Shown piece after piece: positions 22,100 to 28,631 of a stretch of 28,631 nucleotides of DNA. Below the pieces are notes generated by a model, which saw nothing but the letters and a program-made list of their open reading frames with translations, was not told where the DNA came from and searched no databases. How positions within the stretch are numbered: position 1 is the first letter of the stretch; the number at the start of each line of letters is the position of its first letter. A program made the position numbers and the translations under genes. The stretch is from SIG299 sp045531955. GTDB lineage: Bacteria > Bacillota > Clostridia > Lachnospirales > Lachnospiraceae. The stretch covers positions 1 to 28,631 of the forward strand of contig JAZSFC010000002.1 of assembly GCA_045531955.1 (NCBI GenBank), written 5' to 3'.

Positions 22100-24163
22100 A
22101 TGGACAAAATGGATCCAAAATACGCGCCACTGTTTACACCGTGGAAAATCGGTAATGTGGAGATTAAGAACCGAATTGTTCTTTGCCCGATGGGCGGAAC
22201 CTCTCTGTTCGGTTGGATGGAACCAAATCATTTTGACAAAGAGGCAGCAAAGTTCTTTATCGAAAGAGCAAAGAACAATGTAGGTCTCATTATTCCGGGT
22301 ATTGCGCCTTTAAAGGATACCATCGGAGGAAGATGGCTGTGGCAGAACAAGAAGATGTTCAAGGAATTAAAGCCGTTCATGGATGAGATTCATGAAACAG
22401 GAGCAAAGCTGTTTGTACAGCTGACTGCAGGTATGGGCCGTTCCTGGGCAATTACCGACCATCTGGTAATGTTACATAACAATCCGGTGCTGGCTGCCAT
22501 TGCAAAGCCAATCATCGACGTCAGATACCAGTCTGCCAGCCCAAGCGTATTGCCGTCCCGTTGGTCCGACAAGGTAACCTGCCGTGAAATTACCCGTAAA
22601 GAAATTCAGGATATTATAGATGCCTATGCAAAGACTGCTCTGCTCTGTAAAGAAGCAGGCGTGGACGGCGTGGAAATCCATGCGGTGCACGAAGGTTATT
22701 TGCTGGATCAGTTTACATTAAAATACACCAACAAGCGTACTGACGAATTCGGCGGTTCCTTCGAAAACCGTTACCGTTTTGCTACGGATGTTGTTAAGGC
22801 TATTAAGGCTGTCTGCGGACAGGACTTCCCGGTTTCCCTGCGTTATTCCGTTCTTTCCAAGACAAAAGGCTTTGGTGAAGGTGCGGTTCCGGGAGAAGAT
22901 TACGTAGAAGTGGGCCGTGATATGGAAGAAAGTGAAAAGGCGGTTAAGTATCTGCAGGATGCAGGTTACGATATGTTAAATGCGGACAATGGTACTTATG
23001 ATGCCTGGTACTGGGCTCATCCGCCTCAGTATATGCCTCAGAACTGTAACTTGGAGGACGTTGCCCACATCCGTAAGTTTGTGGACATTCCTGTAGTTTG
23101 TGCCGGACGTATGGAGCCGGAGGTTGGTGCCCAGGCTATTGCTGACGGAAGAATCGATGCCATGGGTGTAGCACGTCAGTTCTTAGCAGACAGTGAGTGG
23201 ATTACCAAGCTGATCGAAAACCGTTTGGAAGACATCCGTCCATGTATCTGCTGTCATAACGCATGTTTTAACATGACCCACTATAAGGGCGTGGCAAACG
23301 ACCAGTCCATTACCGATGCATCTCACATTGCAAGATGTGCACTGGACCCTGAGGTAATGCAGTCCAAGAAATATAAGATTGAACCGGCAAAGAAGGTTAA
23401 GAACATCGCAGTTATTGGCGGTGGTATCGGCGGTATGGAAGCTGCTATTGTTCTGGCAAAGCGCGGCCACAAGGTAACACTTTATGAAAAGGACAACAAG
23501 CTTGGCGGTATCTTTATTGCGGCGGCAGCACCTTCCTTCAAGGAAAAGGACCGTACCTTAATTGCCTGGTATGAACGTGAAATTAAGAGATATCCAATCG
23601 ATATTAAGTTGAATACAGAAGTTAAGGATATTGCTTCCTTAGGTGCAGACGAAGTTATCGTGGCAACCGGTGCAGTGGCTAAGAAGCTCCCAATCAAGGG
23701 CGCAGAGCATGCCATGGAAGCGACCGAATACCTCCTTGGCGAAAAGCAGGTAGGCGAAAACGTTGTCATCATCGGCGGCGGTCTTACCGGCTGTGAAATT
23801 GCTTATGACCTGTATTTACAGGGCAAGAAGCCAGCCATCGTGGAAATGAAGAACGACTTAATTGCGGTTACCGGTATTTGTCTGGCAAATACCAGCTTCC
23901 TGCGTGATTTCTTTAAGGCAAACAAGGTTCCGGTACATCTGGAAACTGCCCTTAAGGAAGTTCTGGAAGACGGCGTTATGGTGGCAGATAAGGACGGCAA
24001 GACCTTCAAGATTGATGCGGATAGCGTAATCCTTTCTGTTGGTTATAACCCGGCACCGTTGGCACCAAAGGGCAAGAATGTCCATGTTATCGGTGATGCT
24101 TCCAAGGTTGGCAACCTGCGTACTGTTATCTGGCAGGCGTGGGACGTGGCCATGAAGCTATAG
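22100..24163 (+). CDS. Old Yellow Enzyme-type Fe-S flavoprotein (FadH/BaiCD-like)
   Basis: A 687-residue NADH:flavin oxidoreductase. Residues 1-375 are the OYE-type TIM barrel that binds FMN (PLFTPWKIGN..IKNRIVLCPM; VEIHAVHEGYLLDQF). A cysteine group at 382-389 (CICCHNAC) with C413 is the likely [4Fe-4S] site. A C-terminal FAD/NAD domain follows (GGGIGGMEAA near 435 and GGGLTGCEIA near 555). Family members reduce C=C bonds in 2-enoates, dienoyl-CoA or steroid/bile-acid intermediates, and some demethylate amines. It is the first gene of the four-gene operon, behind GAAAGGAG. A reductive role after an AcnX dehydration would fit chemically; that link is inferred. Confidence 0.88.
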   Translation: MDKMDPKYAPLFTPWKIGNVEIKNRIVLCPMGGTSLFGWMEPNHFDKEAAKFFIERAKNNVGLIIPGIAPLKDTIGGRWLWQNKKMFKELKPFMDEIHETGAKLFVQLTAGMGRSWAITDHLVMLHNNPVLAAIAKPIIDVRYQSASPSVLPSRWSDKVTCREITRKEIQDIIDAYAKTALLCKEAGVDGVEIHAVHEGYLLDQFTLKYTNKRTDEFGGSFENRYRFATDVVKAIKAVCGQDFPVSLRYSVLSKTKGFGEGAVPGEDYVEVGRDMEESEKAVKYLQDAGYDMLNADNGTYDAWYWAHPPQYMPQNCNLEDVAHIRKFVDIPVVCAGRMEPEVGAQAIADGRIDAMGVARQFLADSEWITKLIENRLEDIRPCICCHNACFNMTHYKGVANDQSITDASHIARCALDPEVMQSKKYKIEPAKKVKNIAVIGGGIGGMEAAIVLAKRGHKVTLYEKDNKLGGIFIAAAAPSFKEKDRTLIAWYEREIKRYPIDIKLNTEVKDIASLGADEVIVATGAVAKKLPIKGAEHAMEATEYLLGEKQVGENVVIIGGGLTGCEIAYDLYLQGKKPAIVEMKNDLIAVTGICLANTSFLRDFFKANKVPVHLETALKEVLEDGVMVADKDGKTFKIDADSVILSVGYNPAPLAPKGKNVHVIGDASKVGNLRTVIWQAWDVAMKL

Positions 24164-24184
24164 TCAGAGAGGGGGAATGTAAGA

Positions 24185-25459
24185 ATGCAACTTACTGAGA
24201 AACAACAGGAAATATTAAATGGCGCACAGGGCGATGTGCTGGCAAAGGTTATGAAAACCTTAGTCATGTACGGTGAAGCTTTCGGTGCAGAAAAGATGGT
24301 ACCGGTGTCCTCTAAATATAACCATCTGGTAACGTCTTTTGGTTTAAAGGCACTTGGTCCGGTATACGATTTAATGAATCAGTTAATCAGTACCGGCGCA
24401 TTGTCTACCCAGAAGTTTTCTGTGGATCCAAGACCACTGGATAAAAATGTGCCGACCAATTTCCTGCAGGATTTTATTTTCAACAATTTTATGTACAGCA
24501 AGCAGGACTTCTATGAAGGCCAGTTAAAGGACCTGGGCTTACTTAGTGAGGATGCCTTCACCTGTACCTGCTATATGGACGAAGTGGGCAACAAGCCGGA
24601 AAAGGGCGAAATCTTAAGCTGGGCAGAATCTTCGGCGGTAGTTTATGCAAACTCCGTACTGGGTGCCCGTTGTAACCGTAATTCCGGTATTATCGACCTG
24701 TTCGGCTCCGTGGTTGGTATGGTGCCTTACTTTGGTCTTCTTACTGACGAAGGCAGAAAGGCCACCTGGGTAGTAAAAATTGAAACTACTAAGAAGCCGG
24801 AAGCGCAGCTTCTCGGTTCTGCCATCGGCATGAAGGTAATGGAAGATGTACCTTATGTGGTTGGCTTAGATAAATGGATTGGTACCGAACTTACCGACGC
24901 TGCCTGCACTTATTTGAAGGACTTCGGTGCGGCAACTGCATCCAACGGTGCGGTAGGCTTGTATCACATTGCTAATCTTACTCCGGAAGCAGTGGAGCAG
25001 GGCGAGAGCCTGATTAAAGAGGGCGCTCAGGTTTATGTGATTGATGATGCAGAATTGGAACGTGTAAAGGCAAGCTATCCGGTTATCTGGAAGAATCCGG
25101 ATGCGAAGCCAAAGCTTTGCTTTATGGGTTGTCCGCATATGAGCCTCCAACAGTTAAAAGACTGGACCGACAAGGTAGAGGCAGGACTTAAAGAATCCGG
25201 CAACAAGAAGGTTGTGATTCCTACCGTATTTACAGCTGCTCCGGGCGTATTAAAAGAATTTGAGAAAACCGATTATGCAGCAAGACTGAAAGCAACCGGT
25301 GTTATCACTTCTTACATTTGTCCGCTGATGTATATGAATAATCCGCTTTGCACCAAGATGCCGGTAATTACTTCCTCCAACAAGCTTCGTACCTATACGA
25401 CGGCAAGATATTATACCGACGAGGAAATTTTAGAGCAGATTACGAAGGGAGGAAAGTAG
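24185..25459 (+). CDS. aconitase X catalytic (large) subunit
   Basis: A 424-residue AcnX-type dehydratase subunit. Start MQLTEKQQEILNGAQGDVLA and VPVSSKYNHL match the family N-terminus. The core contains TCTCYMD, GEILSWAESSAVVYANSVLGAR and RNSG. The C-terminus has LCFMGCPHMSL and a TSSN..TARYYTD segment. Likely Fe-S ligands are C127, C316 and C379, by comparison with family positions I recall. Known family members are cis-3-hydroxy-L-proline dehydratases and archaeal mevalonate-5-phosphate dehydratase. The substrate here is unknown. The small swivel subunit starts 1 nt after its stop, as in two-subunit AcnX enzymes. Confidence 0.85.
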   Translation: MQLTEKQQEILNGAQGDVLAKVMKTLVMYGEAFGAEKMVPVSSKYNHLVTSFGLKALGPVYDLMNQLISTGALSTQKFSVDPRPLDKNVPTNFLQDFIFNNFMYSKQDFYEGQLKDLGLLSEDAFTCTCYMDEVGNKPEKGEILSWAESSAVVYANSVLGARCNRNSGIIDLFGSVVGMVPYFGLLTDEGRKATWVVKIETTKKPEAQLLGSAIGMKVMEDVPYVVGLDKWIGTELTDAACTYLKDFGAATASNGAVGLYHIANLTPEAVEQGESLIKEGAQVYVIDDAELERVKASYPVIWKNPDAKPKLCFMGCPHMSLQQLKDWTDKVEAGLKESGNKKVVIPTVFTAAPGVLKEFEKTDYAARLKATGVITSYICPLMYMNNPLCTKMPVITSSNKLRTYTTARYYTDEEILEQITKGGK

Positions 25460-25460
25460 C

Positions 25461-25904
25461 ATGAAAGAGTTTAAAGGACGTGTAGTTACACCGGGTACCG
25501 TAACTGCGGAAGCACTGGTAACCCATGGCGGTTTGAATACTCTGGCTTCCTTCCAGAAGGCACTGCAGTTTGGCGATAAAAAGGCCACCTGCGGAGACCA
25601 GAACAATCCGGATTTATACGGCAAGCAGATGCTTGGCAAAGCTCTTTGTCTGCCACAGACCATCGGCTCCACTACAGGCGGCATGGTTCTTTACTGTGCC
25701 TGCTCTATGAAGCGTCAGCCGGCCTGCATGCTGTTTTCCAATCATATTGACTCTCTGGCAGCAGCGGGAGCAATCTTAGCGGATGTATGGTTAGAAGATG
25801 TAACTATGCCGGTTGTGGACTGCCTGGGCGACGAATTCTTAGAATATGTAAAGGACGGCATGAAGATTACCGTAAAAGAAGACGGAACGGTCGTGGTAGA
25901 ATAA
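25461..25904 (+). CDS. aconitase X swivel (small) subunit
   Basis: A 147-residue protein matching the AcnX swivel domain. Conserved features include TPGTVTAEALVTHGGLN, GSTTGGMVLY and the helix AAAGAILADV. This domain closes over the active site of the large subunit; in single-chain AcnX enzymes the two are fused. The pair together form one dehydratase. It is separated by one base from the large subunit and one base from the next gene, so the operon is tightly coupled. Start behind GGGAGG within the previous gene. Confidence 0.86.
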   Translation: MKEFKGRVVTPGTVTAEALVTHGGLNTLASFQKALQFGDKKATCGDQNNPDLYGKQMLGKALCLPQTIGSTTGGMVLYCACSMKRQPACMLFSNHIDSLAAAGAILADVWLEDVTMPVVDCLGDEFLEYVKDGMKITVKEDGTVVVE

Positions 25905-25905
25905 G

Positions 25906-26781
25906 ATGCATACAAAAGAATTAACAAGACAATATTTTGACAGTCTGTATCTGGAACAGCGGCTGATGGATAGCTGCGTTCCGGAAACGGACCTTTGGTT
26001 ATACGGTAAAAAATTTAAAACACCGATTATGACAGCGGCATTGTCCCATCTGGGAACCTTTCATCCGGATGCACCGAACGGCATGGTAGATTATGCTATG
26101 GGTGCCAAACTTGCAAATGCGGTACATTGGTACGGCATGGGGGAAGAACCGGAATTTGAGGCAGTGATGGCAACGGGCGCGTCTACCATCCGCATTGTTA
26201 AGCCTTATGCGGACGAAGCAAAGATAGAGCGCCAGTTAAAGCACGCAGAAGAACTGGGAGCTCTGGCAGTGGGCATGGATATTGACCACATGTTTGATTT
26301 GCTGGGAAATCCGGATATTTGCGTGGGTGAAGCAATGTCTGTGAAATCTTCCGAAGATTTGCGCAGATATGTGGAAATGACCAACCTGCCGTTTGTGGTA
26401 AAGGGTGTACTTAGCGTACAGGATGCCGTAAAATGCGCGGAAATCGGCGTGAGGGGCATTGTGGTATCCCATCACGGCGGCAGAATGAGCGCAGCGGTTC
26501 CGCCGTTGTATATCCTTCCTGACATTGTAAAGGCAGTGGGTCATAAGATGCCAATTTTTGTGGACTGCGGTGTCTGCTCCGGCATGGATGCTTATAAAGC
26601 ACTGGCGCTTGGTGCAACGGCGGTCAGCGTGGGAATCCATCTGATACCGTTTGTAAAGCAGGGCGCAGAGGCGGTGGCAAAGCGTATTGGTGATATGACT
26701 GCGGAACTGAAAGGTGTTATGGCGTATACCGGTGTAAAGAACTGTAAGAGTTTTGATGCAGGGGTTGTGCATCGGATATAA
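25906..26781 (+). CDS. FMN-dependent 2-hydroxyacid dehydrogenase-like protein (short)
   Basis: A 291-residue TIM-barrel flavoprotein of the alpha-hydroxyacid oxidase/L-lactate dehydrogenase family. It has a conserved lysine (FVVKGV), the catalytic H190 and R193 in SHHGGR, and the phosphate-binding tail VDCGVCSGMDAYKALALGATAVSVG. The family is usually about 340-390 residues, so this one is short. The usual GR after the flavin-phosphate loop is GIH, and no loop-4 insertion is visible. It may oxidise a 2-hydroxy acid or act as a related flavin enzyme. It is the last gene of the operon, followed by a perfect terminator. Confidence 0.82.
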   Translation: MHTKELTRQYFDSLYLEQRLMDSCVPETDLWLYGKKFKTPIMTAALSHLGTFHPDAPNGMVDYAMGAKLANAVHWYGMGEEPEFEAVMATGASTIRIVKPYADEAKIERQLKHAEELGALAVGMDIDHMFDLLGNPDICVGEAMSVKSSEDLRRYVEMTNLPFVVKGVLSVQDAVKCAEIGVRGIVVSHHGGRMSAAVPPLYILPDIVKAVGHKMPIFVDCGVCSGMDAYKALALGATAVSVGIHLIPFVKQGAEAVAKRIGDMTAELKGVMAYTGVKNCKSFDAGVVHRI

Positions 26782-26801
26782 TGGAATCTTGAGTAATGAG
26801 A

Positions 26802-26833
26802 AAGGGAAGTTGCCAGGGGCAACTTCCCTTTTT
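26802..26833 (+). terminator. rho-independent terminator of AcnX/OYE operon
   Basis: A perfect 13-bp stem, AAGGGAAGTTGCC (26802-26814) with GGCAACTTCCCTT (26818-26830), 3-nt loop, then TTT. The clearest terminator in the window. Beyond it, 26834-26955 is AT-rich with no gene I can support. Confidence 0.85.
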
Positions 26834-26955
26834 GATGTACTTTTCTTTGATTGGGTATTGGGACAAGATTTTTAGCTGTATACCCTGCAAAATCTATAAA
26901 ATTAAGAAAATATTGCCCTTGGAGGGGTATTCCATACTATTTTTTCTCTATATGA

Positions 26956-26959
26956 AGTG
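26956..26959. repeat. left copy of AGTG target-site duplication
   Basis: AGTG directly left of the IS end, matched by AGTG at 28321-28324 directly right of it. A 4-bp duplication fits IS3-family transposition. Chance matches of 4 bp are possible, so the boundaries could shift by a base. Confidence 0.55.
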
Positions 26960-26978
26960 GTAAGCTAAAAGTAGACAC
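26960..26978 (+). repeat. left terminal inverted repeat of IS
   Basis: The inner 12 bases AAAAGTAGACAC are an exact match to the reverse complement of 28301-28312. The outer bases match only partly. Confidence 0.75.
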
Positions 26979-27072
26979 CTACCCTATTTTTGTAGACAAG
27001 ATGTTTTTTTCTGTGTAACATTAGTTTATCGGAGTAAACACATCTGCAAAAGGATTACTCAGGAGGTGTCAT

Positions 27073-27426
27073 ATGAAACTCACAAAAGACGAGCAATTGG
27101 ACATTGGACGTCGTATGTTCAACAAAGAAATCTCTTATCGTGATGTCATGGAGCAATATAACATCAGTGAGTCAAGTGCTCATAAGTGCATGACTGATTA
27201 TAAGAGATCTCAAGGAATAGCCTTACAATCACATAGTACATCAAACTCAAGCATCCGTATAGCATCTTCAGATATGGAATCTTACATGTCCATGTCGAAA
27301 GAAGAGCTGATTAATGAACTCATTAAAGCAAAAGCAAATGAATTGAGGGCAAAAAAAGGATACGAAGTGAAAGGGGTTGGTGCAAACAAGGAGTTCATTC
27401 CTTTAAACAACAAGAATTCGAAATAA
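27073..27426 (+). CDS. IS3-family transposase OrfA (helix-turn-helix)
   Basis: A 117-residue DNA-binding protein, with a helix-turn-helix in the first 50 residues (ISYRDVMEQYNISESSAHKCM). A possible leucine-zipper-like region follows (MSKEELINELIKAKANEL). It starts behind CAGGAGG. A run of seven A at 27351-27357 in its 3' part allows a -1 shift into the orfB frame. If no shift occurs, OrfA ends at a TAA at 27424, 3 nt before the orfB ATG. OrfA alone usually acts as a regulator or inhibitor of transposition. Confidence 0.88.
   Translation: MKLTKDEQLDIGRRMFNKEISYRDVMEQYNISESSAHKCMTDYKRSQGIALQSHSTSNSSIRIASSDMESYMSMSKEELINELIKAKANELRAKKGYEVKGVGANKEFIPLNNKNSK
27351..27357 (+). other. candidate -1 programmed frameshift site
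   Basis: Seven A residues, read as GCA AAA AAA GGA in the orfA frame, followed by GGATACG. A -1 slip enters the orfB frame at codon 27357, and I find no stop from there to the orfB ATG, so an OrfAB fusion can be made. No obvious downstream stem-loop was checked. Confidence 0.65.
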
Positions 27427-27428
27427 TA

Positions 27429-28277
27429 ATGGAGCTTTCAGCACAGTTTTCCGTAAAACACTTATGTGATGTCCTGGATGTTAACCGAAGTGGGTTTTAC
27501 AAATGGAAAAAACGTCTGGAACATCCATCAGAGCGTTTGAAAACATATGTCAGTAACCTTATGTTGTTTAAAGAATACCATGCTAAATATCCTTCGCACG
27601 GCTATCGTTGGTTAAATGCAAAAATCAGACTTGATACCGGACTAGTTGTATCGGATCAGTATGCTCATAAATGTTGTAAAGATGCTGGTATAAAAAGCAT
27701 TTCAAAGCATTACCGTTACAAGAAGCCGGGAGATCCATTCAAAGTATATCCTAATCTTCTTGCCACTGGTTTAAACATTGATGGTCCATTGGAGTGTGTA
27801 GTAAGTGATATGACCGTCTTTTATTTAAAAGGTGTTTACTATGAATTAACCTTGTATATGGACCTTTGGAATAACGAAATCTTGTCCTATTCCTTGTCCA
27901 GAAAACGAGGCGACAGAATGACATATATCAGTGGCTTAAACGGCCTTATTGACCTTAAAAAGAATTATCCTGATTTAGAGATGATACTTCACACTGACCA
28001 GGGTTCTGTGTATGCCTCTAAAAGCTTCAATGAATTGCTGCCATTGTATAACATCATTCATTCTATGTCCAGAGCAGGGACACCAACTGACAATGCTGCA
28101 ATGGAAGCGATTAATGGTTGGATGAAAGCAGAAATGTTTAATGATTTCCACATCACCAGTAATGATAGTATTGAGCAGGAAGTCGAAGAGTACATCCTGT
28201 TCTTCAATGAAGAACGCCCTGCATATTCTTTGAACTATCTGACTCCAAAACAGTACAGGGAGTATTATGCCCTTTAA
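27429..28277 (+). CDS. IS3-family transposase OrfB (DDE integrase)
   Basis: A 282-residue catalytic protein: an HTH_21 segment at the start (VKHLCDVLDVNRSGFYKW), then an rve/DDE core. The catalytic triad is D127 (VVSDMT), D190 (HTDQGS) and E226 (NAAMEAINGW), with exactly 35 residues between the last two, as in retroviral-type integrases. The frame lies at -1 relative to OrfA and stays open upstream to the A7 site, so the active protein is probably an OrfAB fusion. The ORF is intact and long enough for activity. Confidence 0.9.
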   Translation: MELSAQFSVKHLCDVLDVNRSGFYKWKKRLEHPSERLKTYVSNLMLFKEYHAKYPSHGYRWLNAKIRLDTGLVVSDQYAHKCCKDAGIKSISKHYRYKKPGDPFKVYPNLLATGLNIDGPLECVVSDMTVFYLKGVYYELTLYMDLWNNEILSYSLSRKRGDRMTYISGLNGLIDLKKNYPDLEMILHTDQGSVYASKSFNELLPLYNIIHSMSRAGTPTDNAAMEAINGWMKAEMFNDFHITSNDSIEQEVEEYILFFNEERPAYSLNYLTPKQYREYYAL

Positions 28278-28300
28278 ACGCTGTATAAAAAACTAAAAAT

Positions 28301-28320
28301 GTGTCTACTTTTTGTTGACT
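28301..28320 (+). repeat. right terminal inverted repeat of IS
   Basis: GTGTCTACTTTT (28301-28312) is the exact reverse complement of the left core. Outer bases TTGTTGACT match the left end partly. Confidence 0.75.
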
Positions 28321-28324
28321 AGTG
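28321..28324. repeat. right copy of AGTG target-site duplication
   Basis: Matches the AGTG at 26956-26959. Deleting the IS and one copy restores a continuous reading frame, AAG-TGC-AAT-ATG, into the ORF at 28329. Confidence 0.55.
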
Positions 28325-28328
28325 CAAT

Positions 28329-28586
28329 ATGCCCAATTTTTCATCAGAAAGCAGTAAAATTCTTATTTTAGAGGGTTTTAGAGAAGAATTTATTTCTATA
28401 TACCCAAAGTGGTTTGAAGAGAAAGATAAATTGGAATTTGTTGAACTAATAAGCAAAATATTATTGTTACTACCAAAGGCATTTAAAACAATCTCGTCCA
28501 AGCATATTCATACATATCTATTCCTGATTCATTCTTCTCAAGACATTTTATTTCATGTAGACATAAATCAATCGCTTCACCTATAA
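28329..28586 (+). CDS. uncertain 85-residue ORF right of the IS
   Basis: An 85-residue frame whose first 50 residues are protein-like (ILILEGFREEFISIYPKWFE, LEFVELISKILLLLPKAF), then a weaker tail. No ribosome-binding site precedes its start, because the IS end is there. Without the IS the frame would extend upstream to an ATG at 26952 in the left flank, so the IS may have cut its 5' region. It overlaps the minus-strand partial frame at 28483 by about 104 nt, so not both can be full genes. The region is AT-rich, unlike the rest of the window. No function is recognised. Confidence 0.3.
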   Translation: MPNFSSESSKILILEGFREEFISIYPKWFEEKDKLEFVELISKILLLLPKAFKTISSKHIHTYLFLIHSSQDILFHVDINQSLHL

Positions 28587-28631
28587 ACTCATCCGACATT
28601 TCTCTGGTAAAAAAGAATATATCCTGTTCCT
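28483..28631 (-). CDS. 3' end of an unrecognised minus-strand gene
   Basis: A minus-strand frame open from the window edge to a TAA at 28485-28483, 48 codons visible. The sequence includes FTREMSDEFIGEAIDLCLHE and ends GIDMYEYAWTRLF, and looks like real coding sequence (mixed charged and hydrophobic, helix-forming). The gene continues beyond the right edge, so its start and family cannot be judged. No domain is recognised. It converges on the IS. Confidence 0.4.
   Translation of the reverse strand, partial: EQDIFFFTREMSDEFIGEAIDLCLHEIKCLEKNESGIDMYEYAWTRLF

Larger units (their letters stand above)
26960..28320 (+). mobile_element. IS3-family insertion sequence, intact
   Basis: About 1361 bp bounded by imperfect inverted repeats, with a perfect 12-bp core (AAAAGTAGACAC at 26967-26978; reverse complement at 28301-28312), and flanked by AGTG repeats. 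It carries two overlapping-phase transposase genes (orfA helix-turn-helix, orfB DDE) joined by a candidate -1 frameshift site. All parts look intact, so it may be active. Confidence 0.85.

Noticed and set aside
23183..24085. Minus-strand frames opposite the Old Yellow Enzyme gene.
   Set aside because: Antisense shadows of a strongly conserved coding region.
1..28631. CRISPR arrays, tRNA or rRNA genes, prophage genes.
   Set aside because: I saw no regularly spaced repeats, no cloverleaf-like tRNA sequence, no rRNA-like stretch and no phage structural genes; only one insertion sequence.

Overview
The window looks like a chromosomal segment of an anaerobic Clostridia, most likely a Lachnospiraceae gut bacterium. 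The evidence is moderate GC, strong AGGAGG ribosome-binding sites, short sigma-A promoters, a NuoE/NuoF-type hydrogenase operon next to a sensory-type [FeFe] hydrogenase, a clostridial Fe-alcohol dehydrogenase and an anaerobic pssA/psd pair. Genus and species cannot be set from what I can see.

Layout. (1) 1-1595, minus strand: start of a HydABC-type (electron-bifurcating) hydrogenase operon, in the order NuoE/HydC-like, HATPase, [2Fe-2S] ferredoxin-like, HydB/NuoF-like (cut by the window edge; the catalytic HydA is expected beyond it). (2) 1596-1990: divergent control region with promoters and a strongly structured 5' leader. (3) 1991-5192, plus strand: tight cassette of DRTGG protein, RsbW-like ATPase, HydS-like [FeFe] hydrogenase, second DRTGG protein and PHP phosphoesterase, which I read as a redox/H2-sensing module paired with the bifurcating hydrogenase. 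(4) 5256-9336: ThuA-like protein with a TIM-barrel sugar isomerase, then an XRE regulator, a PlsC-type acyltransferase, a 19-residue possible leader peptide and a GNAT acetyltransferase. (5) 9337-11891: terminator-rich gap, a terpenoid-cyclase-fold protein and an iron alcohol dehydrogenase. (6) 11928-17014: mixed run of small enzymes (HSL-type hydrolase, Nudix, CrtO-like acyltransferase, APH-type kinase, Nudix, GNAT, HTH_42 protein), many with overlapping ends. (7) 17101-19687: GH113-like glycosidase and the phosphatidylethanolamine pair pssA/psd. (8) 19699-22026: promoter-terminator leader, third Nudix, an unrecognised small protein and a GH32 sucrose/fructan hydrolase. (9) 22023-26833: self-contained four-gene operon with its own promoter and terminator, encoding an Old-Yellow-Enzyme-type Fe-S flavoprotein, both subunits of an aconitase-X-type dehydratase and a short FMN-dependent 2-hydroxyacid dehydrogenase-like protein. 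(10) 26960-28320: an intact IS3-family element with a likely -1 frameshift, followed by AT-rich DNA with partial or uncertain genes.

The two most interesting systems are the AcnX/OYE/FMN operon, which looks like a catabolic or fermentative pathway whose substrate cannot be named from the sequence, and the DRTGG-RsbW-HydS-DRTGG-PHP cassette with its long structured leader. The HydS-like protein keeps all four H-cluster cysteines but has alanine at the proton-donor cysteine position.
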